From positions 349,929,111-349,993,110 of the forward strand of contig CM068367.1 of assembly GCA_034769895.1 (NCBI GenBank): a stretch of DNA of 64,000 nt. The letters are read 5' to 3'. This document shows positions 43,683 through 56,981 of the stretch, one piece after another. The DNA is from Magicicada septendecula. Its lineage: Eukaryota > Arthropoda > Insecta > Hemiptera > Cicadidae. The notes under the pieces are model-generated. The model had not been told where the DNA came from and searched no databases. It saw nothing but the letters and a program-made list of their open reading frames with translations. Made by a program: the position numbers and the translations under genes. Numbering within the stretch: position 1 is the first letter of the stretch; each line of letters begins with the position of its first letter.

Positions 43683-45071
43683 TGCAACAGAACACAGGAT
43701 GATAAGCTATGTTGTTTATATCAGAGCACATGGATGACGAGCATTTTCTTGTTTAAATTTGTTTTATGTAATATTTTGTCTTTTAGTTTTGTATTTAGAA
43801 ATGGATAAGCATGTAGGGTATACCAAACTCTTCATAAAAAGATGTTCTATATTGTCATGTTCGGGTGTGATAATCTGTGATCGCTATAGCTTCAGTGGTA
43901 GTTAACCGATTGACGTGAAACTTTGACAAGGAATTATTTAGGTAAATAGCTTCAATTTGTGTATACTCTGAGGTTCATAAGTATTTTAGAAATATGTTTT
44001 TTTTTTTTTTAAGTGAAGAAAAACTCAATTGTAACTCTTATCAATGATAGGGTAATAAAATTTGTAGATAATTTCCATGCAGGACTTTGCTAAATTATAC
44101 AAAGTTTTTCATGAAATTTATATATCTGTTTGTTCCATCAATCATGTGACTTGGGCTTAGCCTATCAGAATACACTAAATTCAGTGAGATTCATAAGTTG
44201 TAGAGCTAGGATGGACACAGTCTGTCTGTAGAAGTTGTAAGGGGAAGTTGTGCCCGGTGAAGAGAGTTGTTCTCTTACGAATGTCGAAATATCATATATA
44301 AAATACACGTGGTAATTCTTACTGAAGTTTCGCGTTAGAACCGACTGGGTAAAATATTTAGATAAAATTTAAAATAAAATATAGTGCTGTTTCGTGTAAG
44401 TTAAGATATCTGCTTAGGGAATTTAAAGACACTTCAAGATATCGTGGAAGGTGTACATTAAACGCACTGCATTAAGTAATACCCAGATTAATCCTGAGAT
44501 TAAGAAAATATAAAATTAAATTAATAATAAACTGTACGAGTGAAATTTATAATCATTGTGAGTGAACAAGTTATGAAGAAATTAATTACTGTTAGCAGTC
44601 AAACATAACAACGAGAATCATTGAATTATCGCCGCTGGAGCCGCCCGCTGTAGAAGAGGACGACAAGATGAAGATGATGCCAGGACGAAGAGGACACCAG
44701 GAAGGAGTGACGCTGTAGAAGAGGACGACGAGACGAAGAGGACGCCAGGAAGGAGTGACGCTGTAGAAGAGGACGACGTGACGAAGAGGACGCCAGGATG
44801 GAGTAACGAGGAAGAAGAGGACGCCAGGACAGTAGAGACGAGAGGAGAGGAGGACGTTGCAGCAACCAAGTAAAATCGATTTATATTATCGAACAATACA
44901 AACAATTATTTCTATTATCAATACATGACAATTTAAAATACATTATACATTTTTAAAAACAATATTTGTGTGTATAACAAATAATTTTTCATGTCCTCCA
45001 TAATAGACTTGTTCGTGATTTTTACACACTCACTATATCCTTAGTAGTATAATAAAATTTGATCTGTTGCA
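43683..45071 (+). repeat. Left LTR of the Ty3/gypsy-type element
   Basis: Begins TGCAACAGAACACAGG and ends GATCTGTTGCA. It contains a 48-bp minisatellite at 44640-44870. A TTGGCGCTGG motif follows the end by about nine bases and may be a primer site. Confidence 0.8.
44640..44870 (+). repeat. 48-bp purine-rich minisatellite inside the LTR
   Basis: About four imperfect copies of a unit built on GAAGAGGACGACGAGACG and GGACGCCAGGAAGGAGTGACG. The same array sits in the right LTR at about 62096-62320 with different variants. Long Ser-rich minus-strand frames here are a by-product of the repeat. Confidence 0.75.
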
Positions 45072-45422
45072 TAAGGATATTTGGCGCTGGCCAATGTTGG
45101 CTCGATTTTTTGCATTAGTTTGAAAAAAGAAATATTATTTTGAGTGTGTAGAGACTAAATTCATTGAACTATTTATAAGTGCTGTTCTATGTTATCAGGG
45201 AGTGTAGATTAAAGTTTGAATACTCTCTCTTATCAGATAGTGGAACAATAGTAGTAATTATCTATATGGAGATTGAATTATTATTTGTATCTGTGTTAGA
45301 TTAAGAGCTGGTTTATATTTGATTGAGATACTGGACGATAATAATAAATATTAATAATAGTGCGATTACGATAAATAAACAAATTATAATATTTATTAAA
45401 TTTATAAAAATAAATAATCAAT
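45072..45422 (+). other. Leader between left LTR and gag part
   Basis: Non-coding AT-rich leader with no gene visible. TTGGCGCTGGCCA near 45080 is the only primer-site candidate and starts later than usual. Confidence 0.45.
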
Positions 45423-45751
45423 ATGGCCGAATCACTAGAATTACAAAATACACTGGCGGCATTATTGGCAAATATGCAGAAAATGTCAGAAGAGAATAGA
45501 GCAAATAAGGAAGAAATTAAAGCAAATGTGCAAAAGCTCTCAGAAGAGAATAAAGCAAATAAAGAAGAAGCTGCAAAACAAAATAAATCGCTTCATGATG
45601 AGAATAAAAGAATCTATACAGCCGTTCATGACCAGGCTAAACAAAATAAACAACTTTTAGAGTCAACCGAAAAAAGTATAGGGAAAAAGGTAGAAATAAT
45701 TCGCAGCAATATTGAGACCGCTTTAGAAGCGAACAATTCTCGCATCAGTGA
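45423..45751 (+). pseudogene. Gag part of the Ty3/gypsy-type element, N-terminal side
   Basis: About 110 codons, Lys/Glu/Asn-rich with repeated MSEENRANKEEIKAN and LSEENKANKEE, typical of a coiled coil. It ends at the nested LTR element. It is assigned as gag by position and by the gag-like domain on the far side of that insertion. Fossil. Confidence 0.6.
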
Positions 45752-45755
45752 ATGT

Positions 45756-48700
45756 TGTTAAATCAACAAAGTATATATATATAATATAATATAATAGTTA
45801 CAAGTAATACTGTGTATATTTTGCTGTCTTGTGTTTCTCCTTAAAGCCACACTGCTGGGCTAGCCAACTTGTAATATAATAAAATTACAAGTTTAAGTTA
45901 TGTATTTCTTGTGGTATTGATGTTAGGTGTTTTCGTGTGGTTGTAGACACGCACCGGTGCCTACTATAATGTTGGTTATAAAAGGTGTAATTTGCAATCG
46001 TAACTGTCACTGGTGTTAATGTTTTGCTGTTGTAAGTACGCCGTAATAATTCACTCTTCTTATTAAAATATAGTCCGCGCACTTGTGGTGTATCTGATTT
46101 ACTTACCACTGTTGAAATTCAAATTCTATCTTGTGGCGTTCCGTCTGAAATACATTCACTTCAAACACAATAGAAAAAATATTCAATTTGAATATTTAAC
46201 ATGTTTTCACACACAGTAATAAATGCAGCAATATCTGATAAGTATATTGATTTATACTAATACTTTTTGAATTCTTCCGCCACCTGTCAGAACTGATTAA
46301 AAATAATGAATGAATCTACTTTTAATAAAATGATACTCTTGTTATGGTAATAAAAATTATAGGTTTATTAACAAGTTATTAAGTGAGAATATTTTTAACA
46401 AACAAAACAATAATTAACAACCCTTTCAATTGCTGATTACAAAATAAAACTTCAAATGAAACTCGATCTGATCTCTCAAGGCTCTGGTATACCTGTTGTT
46501 GTTACAATAATTTTACTGTACAGGTTATGTTGTTTTAATTCAGTATATACCATATTCCGTTAAGGTTCTTGGAGATATCATGATACCAGACTCAAGATGT
46601 ACTATAATTAATTATTTAGGATTAACAATATTAACTGATAATTGAACAAAATATAAAATTTAAAATTGGTATCATATTTCTGATGTTTACAAAAATTATC
46701 GTACGCCGGTATGCGCACGCATCTTTACTTTAGTATTGTGGTTAGGCTGTATGACTTGTACAGCATTTAACAAGTATTACTTTTAGTTAATAATTAGTTT
46801 TAAAATAATTTGTTCACAAGAGAAAAATTTCTAATAAAAAAAAAAACTCTTGTTTGCAATGTACTTTAATTTGCATGTTAATTGAGAACAATTCGGTAAT
46901 GTCATCATAACAAGCTACCGTAATGGTTTCTGAGGTTAAGAATGACCGTTATTTTTATAAGGATAAGTTTGTCTTATTAACTAATATTACTTATGCTATA
47001 CAGGTAAACATATTATTTTTTAATAAGTTTTAACATAGGATTATCAGAATTATGTTTGATACAATTAATAAAATAAATTCTGAAATAACGAAATATTCAA
47101 CAAATACGTTTTATCAAGTAAGCGTCTAAATGCACTCGTATTTATCAATAATTATCTTTAAGCATTATTTTTTTACATCGTTATAATTTATTAAAATATT
47201 TTTTATAATATTTTAATAATGTTGTGTTAAATCTCCTTTAAATTCTGATAACTTAGTTGTTGATTTCCGATACGCTGCATAATGACTTGCGTAGTATCGA
47301 AAATTCGAAATTGGCTAAACTCTTATTTTTCTTTTAAGTATTGTTTAATTGAAATTGTACTCCCTGTTTCTTAATTAAAAAATTCACTCGCAAATAGATC
47401 GATATTGTACACTGATCTACTTGATAAAAATAACACAAATCCGCACTGTTGCACTCGTTAGTAAATGTGTAGTATTAGGTTAGTGTATGTATATTGTACT
47501 TGGGTAAAACATGTCGCGCACTAATTTAAAAATATACTTTTTCTGGTCTGGAGTGGCGTGGCTTGTTCCTTAGGTGTTCGATCGTAGACTGTCATGTACC
47601 TCGAGAGCATCTCTCGCTCGTCTGATGAACTTCATTCATTCCATTGGTTGGTTTTTGATAGTCTCTGACCCAAAAGGCCTATATTTTATTAAAATATTTA
47701 ATTTTTAGTCAAAATCGATTTTGGGTTGGAGACTTTTTCACGTCATCGACGGTACAAATTTTTAGTTCGAAAGTTAAAAACTATCACAACTTCCTTATTA
47801 TACGTCCTATCGTTAATCGGTTTATATCACTGAACTCAGGGCGTTTTGCTTATTAAAATAAGTCCAAACACGCTTATTTTCTGTTCACTATCAATATTAT
47901 TATATTGATTTTATTTATTATTTTTGGCACGTCTTATCTTTATAAGTTCGTAGTACCAGATTTTTCTTAAATCTAATATAACATTTCTTATTTAAACACT
48001 TCGAGTCTATATCTCATTTGGTTTATGTTACAATTTGTGAAAAACTATTTCCTACACAATTTTCGCTATGGTGTTACTCAGCGTCCATGTTGGATTTTTC
48101 ACAAACATGCTTATTATTAAATATCCTTATCTAAAATGAACATATTATTACCTAGTATTACTAACAATGACTATTTACATACTTTTTTACTATAATATTG
48201 GTGTATTACCGTGGTCAATTCAGTATTTACATCATTTTAAACCTCTCACATAATGCTTATACAACTTTTCATCTTGTTTTCTATTTTTATTACATAGATT
48301 ATATTATTTAATTGTTATAATTAGTGTACATACACAATAATTAATCTGTTATATTCAATGGTCATCTTTTAATAAACTCAGAACCTCCTCATTATTCAGT
48401 AGTGGCTCTGTCTATGTTGTGTCATGACATTATAGGTATTTATTTTGTTTAATATAATAACAAAAGTGTTATTGTCCTATTTGGATTGTATTCCTAAAGT
48501 AGCATTGGATATCAATCTAACTTTTAGTAATGTTTCCAATTACTTTTACATAGGTTTACTAGTTATATTTTTCATAACTAGCTGGTTGGTCATTGTTTGT
48601 TTACCTCTGTCCTTTTTTCACATTGGACATTTGGTTTTCAAATGTTTATGTACAATATGATTGTTTTAGTGGTCATTATTTGTTCTCAAAGTAGCTCTGA

Positions 48701-50147
48701 GATTTCCTCTTGCTACTGGTAATAATTGTAATACCTTGTTCTCAATATTTAGTACAGTATTTTCTTTAACTAACTTGCTATACACTGGTTTAGCTTACAT
48801 TTGGTCATATATACATGGTTATTTTGTTTACAATAATTCAGTCATAATACTGCTCTTAACATGTTCAAAACTTGTTCTCAAAGTATTATCATATATTCCT
48901 TTCACTACTGGTACTATTCTGATAAACATTTACATTAGTTTTAATACTGTAGTTTGCTTAACTAAATTGGTACATTGTCTTATTTCTGTCTTTGACTGTG
49001 TCACTATGTCTGACTTGTTTTGTTTACATTGTTTTGTCTTATACATTATATTGTTTCTTTATATTTACTTGATGATCATATATTTATACTAATATGTATC
49101 ATTTTCTGTTATAATAGGTTACTTCCTTGTGGGTATTGTAACAATGTATCATCGGTTTTAGTGCAGTATCTACTTACACCTAAACTGACTCCATTATGGT
49201 ATATTAACATAATACCTTCACTAATTTGTTACAAATGTTTACAACTCCTTCTAATACACTAATACAAATCTTTCTTATATTACTTACAATGTTTTTCTCT
49301 GGTCAATTGTGGAATCTAAATTCCTGTCATGTTTGACACTTAACAAATATTCTCTATTTGTTGTCAGTTTTTTGATATAAACAATAATATGATTGTTTTA
49401 TATGTTCTGATCTGGTGGTCTTATAATTATGTGTGTTGGTCACAACTTTGTTAAATCAGTCACACTCATTGTTTGTGTTTATTTGACTATTTTTTAACCT
49501 TTGTTGCCTCATCATGAAATTAACCTATTTTTTCACACTGTAAACTTCCTCACTGTAATTGTTTGTGTGGTTTTCAGTTGAAATAATCAGTTATTCACCG
49601 GTTTCACATTTGTATTAAGTACACTTTTATTGTTTGTGTTTCTTTAAATGATCACACTGGTTTTCATGTCACACTTATAGTTATTTCTTTTGTCACTGAC
49701 TGTTTCTTCTTTAAAATATATATGGTTCATTGATTCCTTACGTCTTTGGTTTCTCTTCATCCTTCTTCTTTCTTCTTAATTCCAAATTTCATGGTAGTCG
49801 CTGTTTTCATTTTATTTCCATTGTCGTTGTAGCTTGATGATCCTTGTCTCGTTGATTCCCCTCACTGCTGGATATTATTTTCATTGATTCCCCTCACTGC
49901 TGGATCCTATTGGGTCTATTTATTAGTATTTTGTTTTGGTCTTGTGTCATTTTCTTTTTACGTTTTATAATTAAGGTTGACATATTCACATTCTCGTCTT
50001 CATTGTTGGATTCTTCTATTATTAGTTTTGTAGATACACAACTTATATACTTATCTTTGTTCATTTAAATATGTTCCCATGTCTCTTATCATACTTGACG
50101 TCATATTTATTTATAGTATGTAACTACCATATTTTGGTACTGTTACA
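45756..50147 (-). repeat. 3' LTR (on the minus strand) of the young LTR element
   Basis: A 4.4-kb AT-rich LTR with no credible gene. Several short hydrophobic frames (near 48445-49262) are low-complexity by-products and are repeated in the other LTR. Confidence 0.85.
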
Positions 50148-50965
50148 TATGCCTTCCTTTAAGAATTGATTAATTCTGAATTATTATAATATATTTTTCA
50201 CTTGAAGAATTCATCAATTGTTGTACATTCCACGTTGATTCACATGTTTTGTCCATATATCCCTTTGCTTTCTTCTATTTGAATCGTATTTATCTTCGCT
50301 ATGTAATTATCTCCCTTGTTTATCTAGTTCCCTAATTCCCTAACATAAATATTAGCTGGGGCAGTTTAGAGCGGCTCACTTTGGCTATTCAACTCTACTG
50401 GCCATACTAATTTCAATAAATCTGGAGGCAAATCATCTCCTTCAATAACTATAAATGATTGCTGGCATTACTCTTCAGTCAATTCATTTTAAATCATCAA
50501 AATAATAATAGTGGTCGTTCTTCCGACAAATAATAAATATACTTGGGATCAATCAACGCATCTGCGGTTTATACATTTTTATTCTCTCTTTTCTTGATTC
50601 AACTTATACTATATTCTTCACATATTGTAGGGATAGTCTGTTTTACACATTCTCACTGGTATACTCTCATGATTGTCTTCTTTATTATATTATTTTTCAT
50701 CCTTCATTAATCTTGATCAATCTCTTCTTTTGTTGTCACCTTGAGCGTCCTCTCATTATATTCTTCATCTTAGGTTTCATTCTTCTAGGTATAAAACTTA
50801 AATACATTTGTTTTTTCTTCTTCATCATGGGTTGTATTTGGTGTTTACATTCTATATGGTATCGGTTTCCTTATTAGTAGTATACATTATAAACAATGTG
50901 GTTGTGTGTGGTGGCTGGTCTACATTACAACTTTAATTTGGTTTCATTTTTCCAACTTCGCACTT

Positions 50966-51011
<46 letters not shown>

Positions 51012-51593
51012 TACGGGTGAGATGTTGTTATTACTTGTTGACGTGGCTCTTGGAAATAGTTGTGCCAAGGATCTTGTGTGTCGTTCTCGTTTATATATCT
51101 TTCTTATAGTAGTAGTACATATTATTAATAATACAATGTTCTGTATCCTTTACATTAATTCTCTTGAAGTACATTCCCTTACATTATAAAATTACAATAC
51201 GTTCAATGTTCAATACATAATTATACATTTACTTCTCATTTAATACACACATAATAATTTTCACAATAGTAATACCTTCTTTTTCTGTGGTTAACATCTA
51301 TATTTGTACTCGTACTTTCATTTTCCACCCTTAAATAATAATAATCTTCATATCAACCTTGCATTTTTTCATCTCAGTATAGTCAACAGTTATACATATA
51401 GTTACATCTTCATTTTTTATAACAAATATTTCCATTTTTCACATTATCAATACTCGAGTAATCCTTATCGCCATTTTTTCACTATTTGGTTCCATAATTT
51501 TAATCTTCAATGTATTTTTTCATCGAGGTCTGATTGTAGGCATTACTGGTTATCATAATAGTCAGTCCCATAAATCGGTGTACATTTTATGTT
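50148..51593 (-). other. Internal region downstream of the gag-position frame, non-coding
   Basis: AT-rich, with no pol domain in any frame. It holds a run of 43 T (50967-51009), which is poly-A on the coding strand of the element. Confidence 0.6.
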
Positions 51594-52460
51594 TTAACCG
51601 TAATCGTCGTTATCCTCTCTTCCTATCTTCTGGACTTCTTTGGTATTCATACTTCCGTCCGTCCTTGATATGTATCGGTCTATCATCTGGTTCTTCCATT
51701 TGAAAGCTATGAGGGCTGAGTCTGCCTTCCATTCTTCTGTCTTCTCTCTCTCTTCAATATATTTGCTTCCATCATTCTCTTGGTGGTTGTTAGTACTGTC
51801 GTTTGGTGATTCCCTCAATTTGGTTTGGGTACCTTCATCTATCCGTTGATTATGTACTTCCGGTAATTGACTCCACTCCTTCCGCATTTCTCTTATCCTT
51901 CGGGCGTATCCTTCCACAATCCGGTCCCATTTCTCCTGGTAGCCTTCCTTCTTCTTACGGTACTTCACTCTTCTCTTGGAAACACGTGGCTGAGATATAC
52001 CGTTGGTCATTTTCTTCTTTGTTGTTATATAATTTTCTTTCTCGTCAATCTCCATGATGCTCCCCCGATACTCCTTCCTGAAGATCCCTTCTTCATGGTT
52101 AATGATTGGTATGTTGACCACATTAATCAGACCATTTCTAGTCATTTCAATCAATTCTTTTGTGACTCTTGCCTTCCTTGGACGTAGGGTTCTTCTTTCT
52201 TCCATCTTCGCTTCTTCCTTTTCCATAATTATTTGGATTTTCTTTTCTCCACTATATTTAGGCTCTGGATTCGTTGGTTCCGTGTTTTTATTGTCAGGTA
52301 TCTCTTCTGTCCCTGGTTTGTTGTCGTCTATCTTCTGGCTGGCTTGTTCCCTCTGTTCTCTCTCTCTTCTGAATTTTTCTATAAATAATTGGTTGTCTTC
52401 ATGTATTTCCGTCAATATCCTCATTATTTCTAACTCTTGTGCTCTTGTTAATCCCGACAT
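51594..52460 (-). CDS. Gag-position protein of the young LTR element
   Basis: A 288-codon frame starting about 110 nt after the LTR on the minus strand. It is strongly charged. Residues 1-45 form a predicted helix (RAQELEIMRILTEIHEDNQL). Residues about 45-75 are Pro/Asn-rich, and residues about 90-115 are basic (RTLRPRKARVTKELIEM). A Lys/Arg-rich helix with Trp lies at about 165-205 (KRRVKYRKKKEGYQEKW), and the acidic tail ends in DNDDYG. I recognise no family and no zinc knuckle. Position suggests a structural or RNA-binding role. The frame looks whole. Confidence 0.5.
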   Translation of the reverse strand: MSGLTRAQELEIMRILTEIHEDNQLFIEKFRREREQREQASQKIDDNKPGTEEIPDNKNTEPTNPEPKYSGEKKIQIIMEKEEAKMEERRTLRPRKARVTKELIEMTRNGLINVVNIPIINHEEGIFRKEYRGSIMEIDEKENYITTKKKMTNGISQPRVSKRRVKYRKKKEGYQEKWDRIVEGYARRIREMRKEWSQLPEVHNQRIDEGTQTKLRESPNDSTNNHQENDGSKYIEEREKTEEWKADSALIAFKWKNQMIDRYISRTDGSMNTKEVQKIGREDNDDYG

Positions 52461-52548
52461 CTTGTTGTTCTGGTAATGTATCTGCTGTCTGTTTCACGAA
52501 TTAGGATTATTGTGTATCTAGTTATGGTGTAATTCCCCTTAAATCGTG

Positions 52549-52566
52549 CTCAGACGTTGGGCGCCA
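52549..52566 (-). other. Primer-binding-site-like sequence of the young LTR element
   Basis: On the minus strand TGGCGCCCAACGTCTGAG starts four bases after the LTR end. TGGCGCC is a frequent start of tRNA primer sites. The exact tRNA is not assigned. Confidence 0.55.
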
Positions 52567-52570
52567 ACTT

Positions 52571-55500
52571 TGTTAAATCAACAAAGTATATATATATATA
52601 ATATAATATAATAGTTACAAGTAATACTGTGTATATTTTGCTGTCTTGTGTTTCTCCTTAAAGCCACACTGCTGGGCTAGCCAACTTGTAATATAATAAA
52701 ATTACAAGTTTAAGTTATGTATTTCTTGTGGTATTGATGTTAGGTGTTTTCGTGTGGTTGTAGACACGCACCGGTGCCTACTATAATGTTGGTTATAAAA
52801 GGTGTAATTTGCAATCGTAACTGTCACTGGTGTTAATGTTTTGCTGTTGTAAGTACGCCGTAATAATTCACTCTTCTTATTAAAATATAGTCCGCGCACT
52901 TGTGGTGTATCTGATTTACTTACCACTGTTGAAATTCAAATTCTATCTTGTGGCGTTCCGTCTGAAATACATTCACTTCAAACACAATAGAAAAAATATT
53001 CAATTTGAATATTTAACATGTTTTCACACACAGTAATAAATGCAGCAATATCTGATAAGTATATTGATTTATACTAATACTTTTTGAATTCTTCCGCCAC
53101 CTGTCAGAACTGATTAAAAATAATGAATGAATCTACTTTTAATAAAATGATACTCTTGTTATGGTAATAAAAATTATAGGTTTATTAACAAGTTATTAAG
53201 TGAGAATATTTTTAACAAACAAAACAATAATTAACAACCCTTTCAATTGCTGATTACAAAATAAAACTTCAAATGAAACTCGATCTGATCTCTCAAGGCT
53301 CTGGTATACCTGTTGTTGTTACAATAATTTTACTGTACAGGTTATGTTGTTTTAATTCAGTATATACCATATTCCGTTAAGGTTCTTGGAGATATCATGA
53401 TACCAGACTCAAGATGTACTATAATTAATTATTTAGGATTAACAATATTAACTGATAATTGAACAAAATATAAAATTTAAAATTGGTATCATATTTCTGA
53501 TGTTTACAAAAATTATCGTACGCCGGTATGCGCACGCATCTTTACTTTAGTATTGTGGTTAGGCTGTATGACTTGTACAGCATTTAACAAGTATTACTTT
53601 TAGTTAATAATTAGTTTTAAAATAATTTGTTCACAAGAGAAAAATTTCTAATAAAAAAAAAAACTCTTGTTTGCAATGTACTTTAATTTGCATGTTAATT
53701 GAGAACAATTCGGTAATGTCATCATAACAAGCTACCGTAATGGTTTCTGAGGTTAAGAATGACCGTTATTTTTATAAGGATAAGTTTGTCTTATTAACTA
53801 ATATTACTTATGCTATACAGGTAAACATATTATTTTTTAATAAGTTTTAACATAGGATTATCAGAATTATGTTTGATACAATTAATAAAATAAATTCTGA
53901 AATAACGAAATATTCAACAAATACGTTTTATCAAGTAAGCGTCTAAATGCACTCGTATTTATCAATAATTATCTTTAAGCATTATTTTTTTACATCGTTA
54001 TAATTTATTAAAATATTTTTTATAATATTTTAATAATGTTGTGTTAAATCTCCTTTAAATTCTGATAACTTAGTTGTTGATTTCCGATACGCTGCATAAT
54101 GACTTGCGTAGTATCGAAAATTCGAAATTGGCTAAACTCTTATTTTTCTTTTAAGTATTGTTTAATTGAAATTGTACTCCCTGTTTCTTAATTAAAAAAT
54201 TCACTCGCAAATAGATCGATATTGTACACTGATCTACTTGATAAAAATAACACAAATCCGCACTGTTGCACTCGTTAGTAAATGTGTAGTATTAGGTTAG
54301 TGTATGTATATTGTACTTGAGTAAAACATGTCGCGCACTAATTTAAAAATATACTTTTTCTGGTCTGGAGTGGCGTGGCTTGTTCCTTAGGTGTTCGATC
54401 GTAGACTGTCATGTACCTCGAGAGCATCTCTCGCTCGTCTGATGAACTTCATTCATTCCATTGGTTGGTTTTTGATAGTCTCTGACCCAAAAGGCCTATA
54501 TTTTATTAAAATATTTAATTTTTAGTCAAAATCGATTTTGGGTTGGAGACTTTTTCACGTCATCGACGGTACAAATTTTTAGTTCGAAAGTTAAAAACTA
54601 TCACAACTTCCTTATTATACGTCCTATCGTTAATCGGTTTATATCACTGAACTCAGGGCGTTTTGCTTATTAAAATAAGTCCAAACACGCTTATTTTCTG
54701 TTCACTATCAATATTATTATATTGATTTTATTTATTATTTTTGGTACGTCTTATCTTTATAAGTTCGTAGTACCAGATTTTTCTTAAATCTAATATAACA
54801 TTTCTTATTTAAACACTTCGAGTCTATATCTCATTTGGTTTATGTTACAATTTGTGAAAAACTATTTCCTACACAATTTTCGCTATGGTGTTACTCAGCG
54901 TCCATGTTGGATTTTTCACAAACATGCTTATTATTAAATATCCTTATCTAAAATGAACATATTATTACCTAGTATTACTAACAATGACTATTTACATACT
55001 TTTTTACTATAATATTGGTGTATTACCGTGGTCAATTCAGTATTTACATCATTTTAAACCTCTCACATAATGCTTATACAACTTTTCATCTTGTTTTCTA
55101 TTTTTATTACATAGATTATATTATTTAATTGTTATAATTAGTGTACATACACAATAATTAATCTGTTATATTCAATGGTCATCTTTTAATAAACTCAGAA
55201 CCTCCTCATTATTCAGTAGTGGCTCTGTCTATGTTGTGTCATGACATTATAGGTATTTATTTTGTTTAATATAATAACAAAAGTGTTATTGTCCTATTTG
55301 GATTGTATTCCTAAAGTAGCATTGGATATCAATCTAACTTTTAGTAATGTTTCCAATTACTTTTACATAGGTTTACTAGTTATATTTTTCATAACTAGCT
55401 GGTTGGTCATTGTTTGTTTACCTCTGTCCTTTTTTCACATTGGACATTTGGTTTTCAAATGTTTATGTACAATATGATTGTTTTAGTGGTCATTATTTGT

Positions 55501-56977
55501 TCTCAAAGTAGCTCTGAGATTTCCTCTTGCTACTAGTAATAATTGTAATACCTTGTTCTCAATATTTAGTACAGTATTTTCTTTAACTAACTTGCTATAC
55601 ACTGGTTTAGCTTACATTTGGTCATATATACATGGTTATTTTGTTTACAATAATTCAGTCATAATACTGTTCTTAACATGTTCAAAACTTGTTCTCAAAG
55701 TATTATCATATATTCCTTTCACTACTGGTACTATTCTGATAAACATTTACATTAGTTTTAATACTGTAGTTTGCTTAACTAAATTGGTACATTGTCTTAT
55801 TTCTGTCTTTGACTGTGTCACTATGTCTGACTTGTTTTGTTTACATTGTTTTGTCTTATACATTATATTGTTTCTTTATATTTACTTGATGATCATATAT
55901 TTATACTAATATGTATCATTTTCTGTTATAATAGGTTACTTCCTTGTGGGTATTGTAACAATGTATCATCGGTTTTAGTGCAGTATCTACTTACACCTAA
56001 ACTGACTCCATTATGGTATATTAACATAATACCTTCACTAATTTGTTACAAATGTTTACAACTCCTTCTAATACACTAATACAAATCTTTCTTATATTAC
56101 TTACAATGTTTTTCTCTGGTCAATTGTGGAATCTAAATTCCTGTCATGTTTGACACTTAACAAATATTCTCTATTTGTTGTCAGTTTTTTGATATAAACA
56201 ATAATATGATTGTTTTATATGTTCTGATCTGGTGGTCTTATAATTATGTGTGTTGGTCACAACTTTGTTAAATCAGTCACACTCATTGTTTGTGTTTATT
56301 TGACTATTTTTTAACCTTTGTTGCCTCATCATGAAATTAACCTATTTTTTCACACTGTAAACTTCCTCACTGTAATTGTTTGTGTGGTTTTCAGTTGAAA
56401 TAATCAGTTATTCACCGGTTTCACATTTGTATTAAGTACACTTTTATTGTTTGTGTTTCTTTAAATGATCACACTGGTTTTCATGTCACACTTATAGTTA
56501 TTTCTTTTGTCACTGACTGTTTCTTCTTTAAAATATATATGGTTCATTGATTCCTTACGTCTTTGGTTTCTCTTCATCCTTCTTCTTGGTCCTTCTTCTT
56601 TCTTCTTAATTCCAAATTTCATGGTAGTCGCTGTTTTCATTTTATTTCCATTGTTGTTGTAGCTTGATGATCCTTGTCTCGTTGATTCCCCTCACTGCTG
56701 GATATTATTTTCATTGATTCCCCTCACTGCTGGATCCTATTGGGTCTATTTATTAGTATTTTGTTTTGGTCTTGTGTCATTTTCTTTTTACGTTTTATAA
56801 TTAAGGTTGACATATTCACATTCTCGTCTTCATTGTTGGATTCTTCTATTATTAGTTTTGTAGATACACAACTTATATACTTATCTTTGTTCATTTAAAT
56901 ATGTTCCCATGTCTCTTATCATACTTGACGTCATATTTATTTATAGTATGTAACTACCATATTTTGGTACTGTTACA
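52571..56977 (-). repeat. 5' LTR (on the minus strand) of the young LTR element
   Basis: About 99.9% identical to 45756-50147. The 15-bp length difference comes from two small repeat-type indels. Confidence 0.85.
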
Positions 56978-56981
56978 ATGT

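Larger units (their letters stand above)
45756..56977 (-). mobile_element. Young LTR element with 4.4-kb LTRs, non-autonomous, minus strand
   Basis: Direct repeats of 4,392 bp (45756-50147) and 4,407 bp (52571-56977) flank a 2,423-bp internal region. The ends are TG...CA and the flanks are ATGT at 45752-45755 and 56978-56981, a 4-bp target duplication. On the minus strand a primer-site-like TGGCGCCCAACGTC starts four bases after the 5' LTR. The internal region holds one 288-codon frame in gag position and no pol. I counted about five substitutions and two small indels between the LTRs, roughly 0.1%, so the insertion is very recent. LTRs longer than the internal region recall large retrotransposon derivatives (LARDs). 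It looks whole as a non-autonomous element. Confidence 0.85.

Noticed and set aside
44618-44905. Ser-rich minus-strand frames of 79 and 95 codons in the LTR (also 62073-62360)
   Set aside because: They are translations of the minisatellite and vary with it.
48445-49262. Hydrophobic frames resembling small membrane proteins (repeated at 55262-56079)
   Set aside because: They result from T-rich LTR sequence, start at weak codons, and have no conserved features.
51640-52476. Plus-strand frames opposite the 288-codon gene
   Set aside because: They overlap the minus-strand frame and have the scrambled hydrophobic composition expected of an antisense reading.
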